In this document: positions 1 through 10,754 of the stretch, piece by piece | Layout of the letters: every line of letters begins with the position of its first letter | Numbering within the stretch: position 1 is the first letter of the stretch | From: Limnanthes douglasii subsp. nivea | Taxonomy: Eukaryota; Streptophyta; Magnoliopsida; Brassicales; Limnanthaceae | Direction: 5' to 3' | Assembly: GCA_036936605.1 (NCBI GenBank) | Contig: JAUPFV010000002.1 | Coordinates: 248,145,305 to 248,209,304 of the forward strand | Length of the DNA stretch: 64,000 nt | Notes under the pieces: generated by a model | The model's input: only the letters and a program-made list of their open reading frames with translations | The model's database searches: none | What the model was told of the DNA's origin: nothing | Translations under genes and position numbers: made by a program

Positions 1-876
1 ATAACAGTTGTACTATCAAATAATAATAAAATAACATTTTTTGTAAAAAAAAATAACAACACTTGTAATATTTTAAAAAAATTACAATAATAATATTCAA
101 AATGTAATATTAAAATTATAATAATATAACTTGTAATCTTTTACCATGATAAAATATGATTTTGGTTTAAAAAATAATAAATAACACTTGTAATATTTAT
201 AACCAAATCACAATAATAATATTCAAAATGTAATATTAAAATTATAACTATATAACTTGTAATCTTTTACCATGATAAAATATGATTTTGGTTTAAAAAT
301 TAATAAATAACACTTGTAATATTTATAACCAAATCACAATAATAATGTTCAAAATGTAATATTAAATTTATAACCATAAAAGTTGTAATATTTTAACATG
401 AAAAATATGGTTTTGGTTTATAACATAATATCAACGCTTCTAATATTTAAAACCAAAACATAATACTAATATACAAAATGTAATAATAACATTATAACAT
501 CAAAAGTAATATTTAAAATTTTGGTTTATATAATAATTACAATCTTAAAATATTAATAACCAAAACAAATTAATACTAACCAAAATATAATAATAATTTT
601 ATAATCATATACATCATCTCACTATTTTTTAAATATATCTTAAGATAAGATATGATTTTGGTTATAAAATAACTAAAATACTTATAATATTTAAACAGGT
701 ATGCCGGATAATAGGTCTGCAGATTGCAGGTACGTCGGATTACTGCTTATGCAAGTCTAACGGATAAACAGATCTACTGGGTTGCAAATCTAACGAACCA
801 GGTTTACAAATTACCTACCGAATTACTAACAAATCTCTAATTTTTACCCGGATTCCAGAACTGTGTGCCACCCCTA
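1..876 (+). mobile_element. hAT-like element, right part (copy A), cut by window start
   Basis: The sequence matches the last 730 bp or so of the complete element at 53884-56596. It ends with the inverted terminus (plus-strand TGTGCCACCCCTA) at 876 and is followed by CTAAAAAG at 877-884, the same 8 bp that flanks copy B. The body is AT-rich with recurring TTGTAATATTT-like words; positions 700-850 carry the GC-richer subterminal block (GGATTACTGCTTATGCAAGT). Any cargo gene of this copy would lie upstream of the window. Confidence 0.75.
128..379. repeat. 126-bp tandem duplication specific to copy A
   Basis: The word AACTTGTAATCTTTTACC occurs at 128 and again at 254. The following 126 bp are repeated with few changes. 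Copy B has a single unit near 56002, so the duplication arose in copy A after the A/B split, or was lost in B. Confidence 0.8.
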
Positions 877-884
877 CTAAAAAG

Positions 885-1366
885 TAAAAGAAAATATAAA
901 TGCATTGTGAATAATATGATAGTAGCAGGGTCGATGTGACCTTATCACTACACTATTGACCAAAGTAAGAAAAACAAGAAGACCATGGGACAGCTCCCGA
1001 CACAGATTACTAAGAAAAAGGCCCTACAAATAATATAGGTTTAGAGCTAAGGACCGATTCATAAAATATGAACCAGTATCCGGCCTAATTCAACAAACAA
1101 AACGGAACCCTTAGGTCTCAGAGATCCATAGGTAGACCTGCTTCTACTGAACCTTTCGTTCTTCGCATTTCTCCCAATCGATAGATTCTCTTGATTTTAG
1201 TAGTCTGATCAGTCTGCCTATTGCTATTGTAAAGTTTTACAAAATCAGGTTAAAGAAAAAAGGCTGAAAAATCCGAAAAACAAAATATTTCAAAGAATGT
1301 TCCCCTGGTATCATGTTATGCTTTTTTGGAGTATTAATATACATCATGGGATGGTAGAAATTACAA
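885..1366. other. About 480-bp segment present only in copy A
   Basis: In copy B the sequence after CTAAAAAG (56597-56604) goes almost straight to CTTCCAACGTTATCC. In copy A some 480 bp intervene. The segment is less AT-rich than its surroundings, has no ORF over 60 codons, and shows no clear inverted ends. It may be an insertion in A or a deletion in B; no function is recognised. Confidence 0.6.
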
Positions 1367-2900
1367 AAACACCAAACTTCCAACGTTATCCAAAAATCAA
1401 TACGAAAAGTGGTAAAAATGTTAAAACATTGAATACATTTTTTAAAATAATTATTTTAATATTTTGAATGGTTTGATTTATTTGAAAAAAAAGTTAAATA
1501 TAACTTTTTTTTAAATAATAAAATGGTTAAAAATTAATTTTTTATTAACAAATTTTGATAGATAAGAAAAAGATTTGGAAATTTTGACAAAGTGAGAAAG
1601 AGATTTTAGGAGAATAATAAGTTATATGTTATTTCATCTCTCACTCCATTAACATATTTATAGAGTATAACAAAGTCTTACAAAAATTTGTATATGATTT
1701 GAAAAAGAATCGTTTTAAAAATATATTTTTTCAAAAATCACATTTCCCTAAAAATGAAATTGTTTGTCACTGATGCATCGATGAACGGAACTCGTAAGTT
1801 AGACACATCACCGCAACAACCATGCTCATCACCGCGGTGACCACGTTCGTTGTTGCGGTGATGTCAAGGCGATGCAAAACATAAGTTGGCCTGTAATCCC
1901 TAAATTTTTAGATTTTCACCCAAAACATTTTGGCGAGCCCTGCTCCATGTAACAGCAATCAGATCTTTCATTGATCTATTTTGCTTTGAATATATTTTTC
2001 TGTCTACGTAGTTTACTCCACCGATACTAGGTTCATTCCTATAATCTGAAATCTTTTTTGGATCGACCTGATCATATCATTTAATAAATATTTAAACAAT
2101 TTTTCACTTGATTAAATGAATTTTTTTTATCTTTATTCAGACAATTTTCACAAAAGAAAATATCATTTGATTTAAACTTTAACTTAGTGTAAAAAATTAA
2201 AGTTAAACCGACAGCTTTAGTAGTTTTAAGTTTTAACCAACTTCTCATGTGGCCTAACTAACAATTTTACACACGCAATCATTTACCAATCTGTTTGTCC
2301 ATAATTGAACTAAGCGATATTTTGGTCATGTTCTCACTAGAACACACATACAAGATTGATACGATTACATTATAAATCAATAGTCTAACATAGTTATGTC
2401 TTAGACTTATATGTCTAGACTTACCATTATATATATATATATATATCATTTTAGGTTCTACTCATAGTTGCTTCAATATCACAATATATTTGAATTGTCA
2501 CTTCTCTTCGACGAGAATGGTATTTCTAACAATAGGTCTCTCAACCATTAAACTTTATTTTCCGTTGCAGTCAACATTATGAACTAAGACAGTATAATGA
2601 AATGTACAATTATGATTTCTTAATCCCCATGAAACACCACATTTTTCAAAAGTGACAATTCACCCCGCATACCGGGTGATCCAGCTTGTGTTTGTGTATC
2701 ATTCAAGTACCCTTAGGAAAATTAAAATGTTTAAGACATATGATTTCGGGCTTCTTCAAGTACCCAAAAACCATTCAAATATTATTCTAATGTTCAGTAC
2801 TTAGATTATTGGTAAATTGACTTACTTTACTACCCACAAATGAAATATCTATCCTAGTACATAAAGTTGCATAAATTAGACTTCATATATCACTAACATA
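1367..2900. other. Duplicated non-coding DNA, no gene seen
   Basis: AT-rich sequence with no supported ORF. It contains the empty site of the copy-B LINE (AAATATAACTTTTTTTT near 1496-1512), the long inverted repeat at 1805-1864, and a (TA)n run at 2428-2446 whose length differs from copy B. Confidence 0.6.
1805..1864. repeat. Perfect 16-bp inverted repeat with nested palindrome
   Basis: ACATCACCGCAACAAC at 1805-1820 is the exact reverse complement of 1849-1864. The loop contains the 12-bp palindrome TCACCGCGGTGA at 1829-1840. It is strikingly GC-rich against its AT-rich surroundings. In copy B (about 59355-59443) the left arm has one change and the right arm has an extra 20-bp repeat. Confidence 0.85.
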
Positions 2901-2909
2901 GCTGTAAAA

Positions 2910-3027
2910 CCAACGGTAAAATCAGTAGATACCCTTGGCATATTTGTGGCATTGACGGTATGGAAATTATGTATCGTCAATCAAGTTATTTACCGTCGGT
3001 ATGAAAAACCAGCACTACTGGTATACC
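2910..3027. repeat. Left cluster of ACCGTCGGTAT-type motifs
   Basis: Within about 120 bp there are ACGGTAAAATC, TGACGGTATGG, GTATCGTCAATC, ACCGTCGGTATG and GGTATACC. These are variants of one partly palindromic word in both orientations. Copy B has the same cluster at 60545-60662. Such clusters are common transposase-binding subterminal repeats in plant DNA transposons; the role here is inferred. Confidence 0.5.
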
Positions 3028-3146
3028 TTATATTTTTTTGATTCCCCTTATAAATTTCTCATATTCTCAAACTCTAGTCAATTAAAATTCTCGTTAATTA
3101 AAAAACTGTGTCAATTATAAACTCCCACCAATTTCATAATTAACTT

Positions 3147-3419
3147 ATGTCTATAAAAAGCTACTCAACCATACCATATTTCCTCATCTACCAAAATAAC
3201 ATATGTAATCAAACTTGTAATTTTTGCGATATGGAATTGACTGTCAACGGATACAACAACTTTCTCCAAGCCGTCGAGTTTGTGAAAAGACTGAGGTCGG
3301 ATAAGACTATCGATGGATTTTTTAATGAAGTTTTATGTACAATGTACTACATGTACGGGCATGAAGGAGTAAATCCAATACCAACTCCACGCAGTAGTGA
3401 AGAAGTCCCTAACAGGTAA
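3147..3419 (+). CDS. Hypothetical protein or exon, copy A
   Basis: A 90-codon ORF, soluble-looking, with a Cys pair (CNQTCNFC) near residues 20-27 and a C-terminal part rich in Pro and Ser (NPIPTPRSSEEVPNR). No family recognised. The copy-B counterpart (60742-61053) keeps the reading frame over about 80 codons despite scattered substitutions, which hints at past constraint. The ORF ends at a splice-donor-like AG|GTAAAA (3415-3420). A further open stretch (MLDLSYEVGKEVFYRFNL...) starts at 3448 behind TATTAAG, so this may be an exon of a small gene carried inside the MULE-like element. The first 13 codons differ between copies, so the start is uncertain. Confidence 0.35.
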   Translation: MSIKSYSTIPYFLIYQNNICNQTCNFCDMELTVNGYNNFLQAVEFVKRLRSDKTIDGFFNEVLCTMYYMYGHEGVNPIPTPRSSEEVPNR

Positions 3420-3631
3420 AATTATTTGAAATTATAACCAATATTAAGATGTTAGACCTTTCCTACGAAGTTGGGAAAGAGGTGTTCTACAGGTTCAATT
3501 TGATAGTAACTGATTCCACAACAAAATATATGCCACTTTATATGAAGGATATAATCATTGAAAAAATGGATGCATAAAAGAATTGTGAATGATATGAATT
3601 TAATGAAGGATATGACTTTAGCTAATATTAT

Positions 3632-3949
3632 GTGTGTTGTTGCAGCTCGCATTTAATGTTATTTTATGTTTGTTTAATGTTCTTAAGTTATTGTATTTGC
3701 TGCTTTGTAGTTTTATTTATGTTGAATGTTATTTTTGTAAGTTATTTGCATATTGTATTGATGCTAAATGCATCTATTATATTACACTATTTGGAATCGA
3801 TTCCAGATATTCGGGGTTGTGACATACCGCGCGATTCCAGGCAAGAGGTGCATATGATGTTTGGTTTGGGGATTACTAATTCCATTAGAAAATATATAAT
3901 TCACGAGATTGACTTGGACCTCGTTGAAAACAGATTAGAACAAGTGTAG
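3632..3949 (+). CDS. Hypothetical protein or last exon, copy A
   Basis: A 105-codon ORF. The first half is hydrophobic and Cys-rich and lies partly across an intron-like junction (acceptor TTGTTGCAG at 3637-3645). The second half looks like a real soluble exon: it contains YLESIPDIRGCD and DSRQEVHMMFGLG and ends in LDLVENRLEQV before TAG. The copy-B version at 61266-61583 ends at the same codon and keeps frame with about ten replacements. No family recognised. It could be the 3' exon of the same captured or element-encoded gene as 3147-3419. Confidence 0.35.
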   Translation: MCCCSSHLMLFYVCLMFLSYCICCFVVLFMLNVIFVSYLHIVLMLNASIILHYLESIPDIRGCDIPRDSRQEVHMMFGLGITNSIRKYIIHEIDLDLVENRLEQV

Positions 3950-4937
3950 AAGGTTTTCTACCTTATATAAATAGATATGCAAGAATATAACTCTTCATAA
4001 TATATTGTGTTATTTGTATCATCTATTTCTGTTTAATGTATTTAGTTTTGATGTCTTTGAATTTTATGTTAGATTTATCCAATTAAGTATGATGTTTTCA
4101 AATTTAGCACAATAACATAAAATGAATACATTAAAAATATAATTCTTTAGCTCAAATATATTATAATGATAAATAATTTTATTAATAAAATACACATAAT
4201 ATTAACTGAATTCGCGTTAATTGGTCACTTCGTGGTCGATATAATCGGTAATACTCAACCCGTGGCTTTTGCGATACACAATCTGATACGGCAAGGATGT
4301 ACCCTTGCACATGGGGCGTCATTCGCAATGGAAAACTACATAATAAGACAAAAAAATACAGGATATTATCAATTAAATTGAATAAATACATGAAATACTT
4401 ACATTGACATAGAGGTTTTTATTTAAAAAACTCAACCTGATTTCTTCTCTTTGAAATATCAGAAAAAGGTGCATCTCATAATGGTATAAAAGTGAAAGTA
4501 ATATTAATCAACCTTGACTGTCTTAAATATATAATATGGTTAAACTTTGATGTGATCGTGATTCCCATATCTGGTATTATCATCTAATGCTCTATAGTAG
4601 CATGATCTTCATAGTAATTTATATGTTCGCGGCATTTAGTAACTCATCCATACCATTAAATATTTGTATGTAAACATTACAAAATCCAGAAGCTCGTTGA
4701 AAAAAAACATCCATAATCAATTTTCATCCATCTTTTTGTCCGTTTAAGGCAAACGTAATTTACAGATAACCACAATATCCATCAGTTTTAACGTCGTTAA
4801 TCTTAGTTATAAAAGGTCTATATAGGAAATTGTTACAAGTAACATTTCGGATCAAACAATATTACTAAAATGAATCGTATCGCTTAAGCTATATCTAACC
4901 GTTCTAATAAATAATCAATGAATTGTACGAGTTCTAA
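3950..4937. other. Duplicated DNA between the small ORFs and the exon-like block
   Basis: About 1 kb inside the MULE-like element, conserved in copy B (61584-62625). Short ORFs on both strands at 4166-4391 overlap and are not preserved in copy B, which has an extra insert near 61879-61920. I see no supported gene. Confidence 0.4.
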
Positions 4938-5272
4938 ATGATGGTTCCACTTTATAAGGTTTGTCAGAAGGATATGTACAACCATTTGCTTGTGTCGGAA
5001 CTCTGCTCTCTCTCTCTTTATGATTTGACAGGCGGACTTCTGCTCCTTCTTCGCAAATTTACAGATGAAGTTTTGAAATATTTACCTAGTGATGGTGCAC
5101 TCGCTTTCTCCGAATCTAGTACGTGTTCGTGATAAAATTTATCTTGTTTAGTGGATAATGCATAAACTTATAATTTATATTTTGCAGTTGGACAACCACA
5201 TTGTTTTAGTTTATCTAAAGGCTTTAAAAGAAAAGATGTTTCCCGGTGGATTATGCCAAACTATTTCATAAA
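4938..5272 (+). pseudogene. Exon-intron-like fragment, unknown product (copy A)
   Basis: An open frame starting MMVPLYKVCQKDMYNHLL runs to 5115, where a textbook donor (A|GTACGTG at 5116-5123) is followed by an intron-like stretch ending TATATTTTGCAG at 5187. The next exon-like stretch begins LDNHIVLVYLKALK and continues to about 5272. In copy B (62630-62946) the first part is shortened by a deletion, but the second reads open as KALKKRCFPVDYAKLFHKH. No family recognised. The pattern suggests a captured, spliced host-gene fragment or a second gene of the MULE. Confidence 0.35.
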
Positions 5273-5399
5273 TACATACAATATGCGTGTTTCATCTTTG
5301 TTTTTCGTGACAACATTAATGAGTTTATATAGGATTTTTTAATAGCTATGTCGTTGTTAGATTAGTAAAGACAACTATATCTAACATCTTCTAATGATC

Positions 5400-6985
5400 G
5401 TTGAGAGATTCCAAAAGTATTTTTAGGCCTTTTATTAAAAATTTGTAGATATTGTGCGAACACAATCTATCGTGCATAGTTTGTATAGCATAAATATAAT
5501 TTATATCCAAAACTTCCATTTTCTCAACATATTTCACTTTGTCTGAAAAATATCTAAAGCATTTTGTGAGAGACGTTACGTCTGAGGTTGGTTTACATCT
5601 TGTCTACAAATTTATGTTGGGCTATAATTCGAATATTCTCAAATGTTTAATTTTTCCATGTTGCATTTCAAACAAACAATGCACCTTACCCCAAAATGAC
5701 TCAAAGTTACCTTTGCTCATACGAATGAAACACTTCAGGGTAGAATGAACCCTCTCTACGGGGTTAGTGATATGGTTACCAAAATGCATGAACTTGTTAA
5801 TTTTTTACTTGATAAAATTATCACTATAAAGACCTAACCAACCTTTGGTCCATTTGATTACTTTCGGATAATCTTTGAATTCACAGATCATTTTAGACCG
5901 ACTACTATCAAATGTGAGTCCCGTTACCAACAAAATTATGTGATTCCCCTAACGTAAAAAATCATTAGAGGATTTTTTGTCATTCATGATTTTTTTTGCG
6001 ATTTTGCTAAAACGTTCATGTTAATGTGCCATCGAAATAGCATATGGTTTGTATTAGAGAATACTCGTTTGAGATCATTCAGCAACGCCAAGTCTTTATC
6101 TGTGAACAATGGATGGTTTTTCAATGGAGTTAGTTACCATCAACAATTTCAAACATTAAGGTTTTTCAATGGAGTTAGTTACAATCAACAATTGTAAACA
6201 TTATAATACACACTTGTAGTTGTCAATTTTCTCCACAGACATAAACGCAAATCTGATGTAAAAGTCAATCAGGTACAAGTGGCTCCAACAACCTCAAACA
6301 AATATCTTGTACCTTATTAACTTGTAGGTGTGATCCATTATTAGAACATTTGGGAGCATTCGTAATAAATCCAAACTAATCAGATATGCAAAGAATAGTT
6401 TAATGATGATATCACTTTGGTCTTTTTTCCGATCTATGCAACTCGTAATAATTTAATATTTTGAGTTTGCCTAATAAGTATTCCAACTGTGAGCAACCAC
6501 CTTTCTTGATCTTTTGTTGTTTAAGTTGAGCATTGTATACGATACGCATGGATGATGAATTCTTAGGGTTCAACTTTTCCACTCCGTCTAAAGTTTTGCG
6601 AGGATGGGCTCCAATGTTTGTAGAATTAAGTAACAATTCCAACTCTTCTTTAGAATAGTGTCACAAGTACGAATGATCACCATTCGCTATCGTATTTCTA
6701 TAGTTGTGAACCGCACATACGACCTTTAAAGACCATACGTCAGGAGTTACCATATTTTCCTTAAGGTTGAAATATCATATGCATTTTTTTTGTTATGGTA
6801 GACTTTCTCTTAAGATCATAGGTTTACCAACTCCGCATACGATCCGGATATCTCGCATTCAAATAATAATCGATGAGTTTTCTTATTTTTTCGCATCTTT
6901 GCGACGTCTTAATAAAACTGTCAAGCCATTTATTTCTCAATTAACTGTAACCAAATCAATCAATTGTTGCTTATAGTAAGGTTTT
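5400..6985 (-). pseudogene. MULE transposase pseudogene, copy A
   Basis: Reading right to left in several frames, recognisable blocks of a Mutator-like transposase appear in family order. An N-terminal FAR1/MULE-type region (VWSLKVVCAVHN, about 6690-6730) comes first, then a HPRKTLDGVEKLNPKNSSSMR block (6540-6600). The DDE-side block TDKDLALLN (about 6080-6110) and FRWHINMNVLAK (about 6005-6040) follow, then MHFGNHITNPVE (about 5755-5790) and MSKGNFESFWGK (about 5690-5720). In-frame stops and frameshifts break it, so no active enzyme is expected. Family knowledge: these enzymes cut and join MULE ends in the nucleus. The closest open frame is 6412-6642. Copy B (62950-64000) carries extra stops. 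Confidence 0.75.
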
Positions 6986-7099
6986 GTTTAAAAATATCAA
7001 AATAATCGATATCGCAATCCTCTATCATTCCACTAATATCTTTGACCTCCTACTTTGCTAAATTTTTAAAACTCTAAACCCAAAATCTGAAGGAAAAAA

Positions 7100-7350
7100 T
7101 ATATTGGACGACATATCGTCGGTATAACTCGCTGGGACAGTGTAGGAATAATACCTCAATATCGTCAGTATTGACTAGGTAATATTGTCGCTGAGCTAAA
7201 ACATGCGTTATTGTTGTGCGTTCACACGAACACCGATGGTACGAAAAAGAACTGAGGGTGCCATGAGTATAGACGGTATGAAATGCACCGCTAATCTAAC
7301 AACAATACGACCACATATGACATGTACTAAGAGTACAACTACCCGTATCG
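7100..7350. repeat. Right cluster of ATCGTCGGTAT-type motifs
   Basis: TATCGTCGGTAT, TATCGTCAGTAT, ACCGATGGTAC, AGACGGTATG and CGTATCGTCAATAT recur within 250 bp, mostly opposite in orientation to those at 2910-3027. This is the best evidence for the right boundary of the MULE-like element. Confidence 0.5.
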
Positions 7351-8082
7351 TCAATATAAAAGATTTGCATAAATAAATAAATGTTCGGATCCATTAAATT
7401 TAGTTACTAATGAGTTTGGTTTAGTGGATTATTTATTTTAAAATTTTATTTTCGTCAATAAATTTTATTCGTTTTTATATTGAGATTTGTTTTTAAATTT
7501 GATAACAAAAATATAATGTTAAAAATAAAATTTAAATTTAAAAAACAATTTTTTTGTTTTGAAAAAATTAAGTTCAATATTATGGTATGATGAACTCATA
7601 TTGAATTCTAAGTCTTTAGAAACTATTTTTAAAAAAAAAAATTAAAACAAACAACCAATCTAAATAATATATAAAATAAAATGGTAAATTTTTTATTATT
7701 CTAAACAACTTAACAATAAGTTAACCAACTCCTTATTTTTAATAATTAAATTGCAACTTGCTCCCTAATAATTGCAGCGTGCTCCCTAGAATTTTCCGTG
7801 ATGTAACATTCTAACAACCCTTATTTTTAATAATCAAATTGCAACTTGTTCACTAGAGTTTTTCGTGATATAACATTCTAACAAAGCAAAGGACTTGCAA
7901 ACTCAATTATTGTGTTTCCACGCAAAAAACAACACAATTAAATACTCTTTATAGAGAGACTTCAAAGAAATAAAAATGCCCAAATCTTTTTTAATAATAC
8001 AAATTACACAGCAATTCCATCGTGCAATATTTGTCGACATTTTGCTATGCAGTAAATAGACGTATGAAATCTAAATGATTCA
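7351..8082. other. AT-rich spacer with an imperfect tandem duplication
   Basis: No gene seen. At 7733-7886 a block (CTTATTTTTAATAATNAAATTGCAACTTG ... GTGATNTAACATTCTAACAA) occurs twice, the second time about 20 bp shorter. Confidence 0.55.
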
Positions 8083-8270
8083 TGTCAGGAGATATTAGGT
8101 CTAAACCGGTTAAACTATATGTTTTATATATAAATAAAGATATATTCTTTTATAATTTATATATTTTTAAATAATAAAATTTTAGTTATTGTTTTATTTT
8201 TTTTTCATTTTTTTCTACATGGTAGCAGAGCGTATGTTTAGATCTTGAAATTTTCGTGTCTTCTGTTGTA

Positions 8271-8301
8271 CCGGCGGGCAGTTGTTTTAGCTGTCCGCCG
8301 G
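8271..8301. repeat. GC-rich hairpin just downstream of a primer-binding site
   Basis: CCGGCGGGCAG (8271-8281) pairs with CTGTCCGCCGG (8291-8301) with one mismatch and a 9-base loop. It lies 40 bases after the primer-binding site, where LTR-element leaders often carry packaging or dimerisation structures; that role is inferred. Confidence 0.7.
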
Positions 8302-8567
8302 AAGAAAGAAAAAAAACAATTGACTGTCTTCCACTTTCTTGGTTGTCACAAAAAGATAAAAAAATCGATTTTCGGATTTATAGTGTGCAGCCACAATCAA
8401 CAGTCCTGATGGAGAGGCAAACGGTATCAGTTTTTTTTTTTAATTTTGGAGAGAATGTTCGGGACATCTAATCCTTTAATTTGAACGGTTGGATTATTAT
8501 TTTTTGCTATGCTTCGGGAGAGATCGTTACTGGAACAGTGCAATATTTTCGTAGGTAAAACAATGGA

Positions 8568-8790
8568 TTCGATTTTGATTTTGGTTCCGATTGGAACTTA
8601 GATTTGAATTTGGATTTGATATTTATATTTATTATTGGATTTAGTATTAGATTTAGATTTGGCATAGATTTTCTTTGGATTCGGATTTTGTATATATTTT
8701 GTTTGGATTCATTTTATGGTTATTGGATTTAGTTTTGAATTTGGATTTGGATTTGGTACACATATCGTTTGGATTCAGATCTGGTACATA
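8568..8790. repeat. Low-complexity TTTGGATTTG-rich tract
   Basis: Irregular repeats of GATTTGGATTT, GATTTAGATTT and TTTGGATTC over about 220 bp. In frame this would give Asp-Leu/Phe-rich peptide; it looks like replication-slippage DNA in the remnant retroelement. Confidence 0.6.
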
Positions 8791-10754
8791 TATTGTTTGG
8801 CGTTTGGATTATGTCAAACGTTTCCTTAGATCAGCGTTTGTCATTTTCTAAAATTTTAATTTTATGTAGCCTCCACCGTAAAAACATTTTCCCCGTTATT
8901 ATCTTCATCATGTTTTTTTTTATTCTACCATATTTATTTATTTCAGCTTGACCTTACAATATTTTTGGAAATGCCCTATCTTTCCATATGTGTCACAATT
9001 GAATCTCTTCTTATCGCATATGCAAGATCATTTCATTCCTTCATGGTTTTTTGTACTACCATTTTATTATTTGGTTTTGAATCGTTGTAGTCTTCGAGCT
9101 ACAAATTCAATTCCATAATCATCTTGGATTTAAATTATCCCCCTCCTTTCGTACCTAATTTGTATTACTAGTTTTATTTAAGTTAACAAATTTTCAAACT
9201 TCTCTAAGGAATGATGTATTGCTCATCCTTGAATCGAAATAATAAATGGTGTGTATTCGGGTATTAGTCCTCAAATAATGGACCTTTTCAACTAAGCTTC
9301 TGAATAAAGATAGGTGACACCAATACTGTCACAATAGATAACAGGTGGTGTAAGAAGAGTGATATCAAGTTCTGTGAGAAAAGGATAAATTCAATTTAGT
9401 TCAAAAGTAGTAACTCTAATAGATTGGTACTCGATCGAGAAACTATATGTTTTTTCTTAAATGATCAAGAAATAGAACGGAAACTAACATAGACAACATA
9501 CACACTCGTTGTAACGTATTCATCGTTGTTTCTAACCTAGTTAAAGAAGAAGAATATAAATCTATTTGATGATTTTTTTATTATTGTATTTCTTATTCAC
9601 AATATTTACATTTACAGATTCACATGTATACATATATACAATAAGTAATTTGTTTAAGTATTGTTACAGTTTGTTATATGATCCAAACAGAATATTCCTT
9701 CATCAGTGTTTCATTTCTGTTTTACATATAATATGCTTCTTTATTTCATTGGGTTGGTATCTTATTTTGGATTAGTTATTGGGCTCAGTAGTTGGTGAAT
9801 GTGAGACTTTTGATAAGTGATTTATGGTTTGAAACTCATTGTTTTACTTAGAGTGAAAATGCATATTGTTTAGTTAAGCATCAGTTTACTTCACAATAAG
9901 TCTCTTGCAAATCCTATAGCGTGTTGTTTTTCTAGTTTATTTTTATCTCGCTAATATTTTATGTTTCTAACCCCCAACATTCTTATTCGTTTTACTTGTG
10001 ATACTCTTTATGACATTCTCTTTTAAACGGAACGACAAGTCAATAATCTCGAGTTTGTCTCGGAGAAAATAAAATCTTGAATGTATGAAAGATTTAGTGA
10101 GTTAATTAGTTGTCTGGTCATGAGAGGTACATACCTGATTTCAATCGAATATTGAAGAACTTGGTTATGAATATTCGTTATACTTTGTTCGAGAGTGAAA
10201 AACCATTTGAAGTAAGAGAGCTTGATTCAAGGTTATCATACCATATAATTAGAGGTCGAACTGGTGAAAATTAGATTTCAGTATGAATTAAACGAAGCCA
10301 TATGAGTTTGGTAGGGAGGTTTGCAAGAGCTCGATACTCAAATTCCATTATGGATCGAATTATAATGTTTTGTTTCTAAATTATGGCAAGTGAAGATAAT
10401 GATTGAGCTTAATATGAAAACTAAGTCAAAGATTCAAGATAAAAACCTTAATATTCTTTTATAAATGTGTTTGAATGGATGATTGTTGATGAGCTTATTA
10501 ACATCAATGGAAATAGTAAGATGTTGTATACTAAATATTGTAAAGCACCTAAAATACTCATATATTTTGTAGGATTGGTGGGAGGAGTACCATCAAAAAT
10601 GGAAAAGGACTATCCAATACACATTGGAGTGTCACATGGCCTGGAAGTGGAAATGCCAACGCGTCCAAGTAAGTCTCTTACGTATTTCAAATATGTAAGG
10701 TAGAAACCAGTAGTATCTCGATAGACTTCAATACCAAAAAAAGATTTAGAGGCC

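Larger units (their letters stand above)
1..6386. repeat. Segmental duplication, copy A (direct orientation)
   Basis: This stretch aligns in the same orientation with 55867-64000, apart from a few large indels. Shared landmarks in the same order are the hAT-like right end, the inverted repeat near 1805, a (TA)n run at 2428, two hypothetical ORFs and a MULE transposase. Most blocks look well above 90% identical by eye. Copy A has about 480 bp at 885-1366 that copy B lacks; copy B has a LINE (56746-59041) and a short segment near 59465-59520 that copy A lacks. The left edge is cut by the window start. The right limit is unknown because copy B runs off the window end. Homology crosses both elements and the DNA between them, so it is not just two insertions of one transposon. 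Confidence 0.9.
2910..7350 (-). mobile_element. Putative MULE-like DNA transposon, copy A (degenerate)
   Basis: A decayed MULE transposase reads on the minus strand at 5400-6985. Flanking it on both sides are clusters of the degenerate motif ACCGTCGGTAT/ATCGTCAATAT (2910-3027 and 7100-7350), which I take as subterminal repeats. If so, the element is about 4.4 kb and also contains plus-strand ORFs at 3147-3419 and 3632-3949 and an exon-like stretch at 4938-5270. I could not define exact terminal inverted repeats or a 9-bp target duplication, so the outer limits are tentative. Confidence 0.45.
8083..10740 (+). mobile_element. Degenerate plus-strand LTR retroelement remnant
   Basis: TGGTAGCAGAGC at 8220-8231 is one base from the usual copia primer-binding site TGGTATCAGAGC (initiator tRNA-Met), and it directly follows an LTR-like CA end (TTCTACA). 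An LTR left edge could be the TG of TGTCAGGAGATATTAGG near 8084. Downstream are a GC-rich hairpin (8271-8301), TTTGGATTTG-rich low-complexity DNA (8568-8790) and AT-rich decayed sequence. I find no readable gag or pol domain and no second LTR, so class and right limit are uncertain. An ORF at 10467-10703 (78 codons, containing GLVGGVPSKMEKDYPIHIG) is unrecognised. Confidence 0.35.

Noticed and set aside
2910..3027. Assignment of the motif clusters to a CACTA element
   Set aside because: CACTA elements also have such subterminal motifs, but no CACTA ends are seen and the transposase between the clusters is MULE-type.
9566..9775. Hydrophobic 69-codon ORF
   Set aside because: T-rich low-complexity sequence, no start context or conserved feature.
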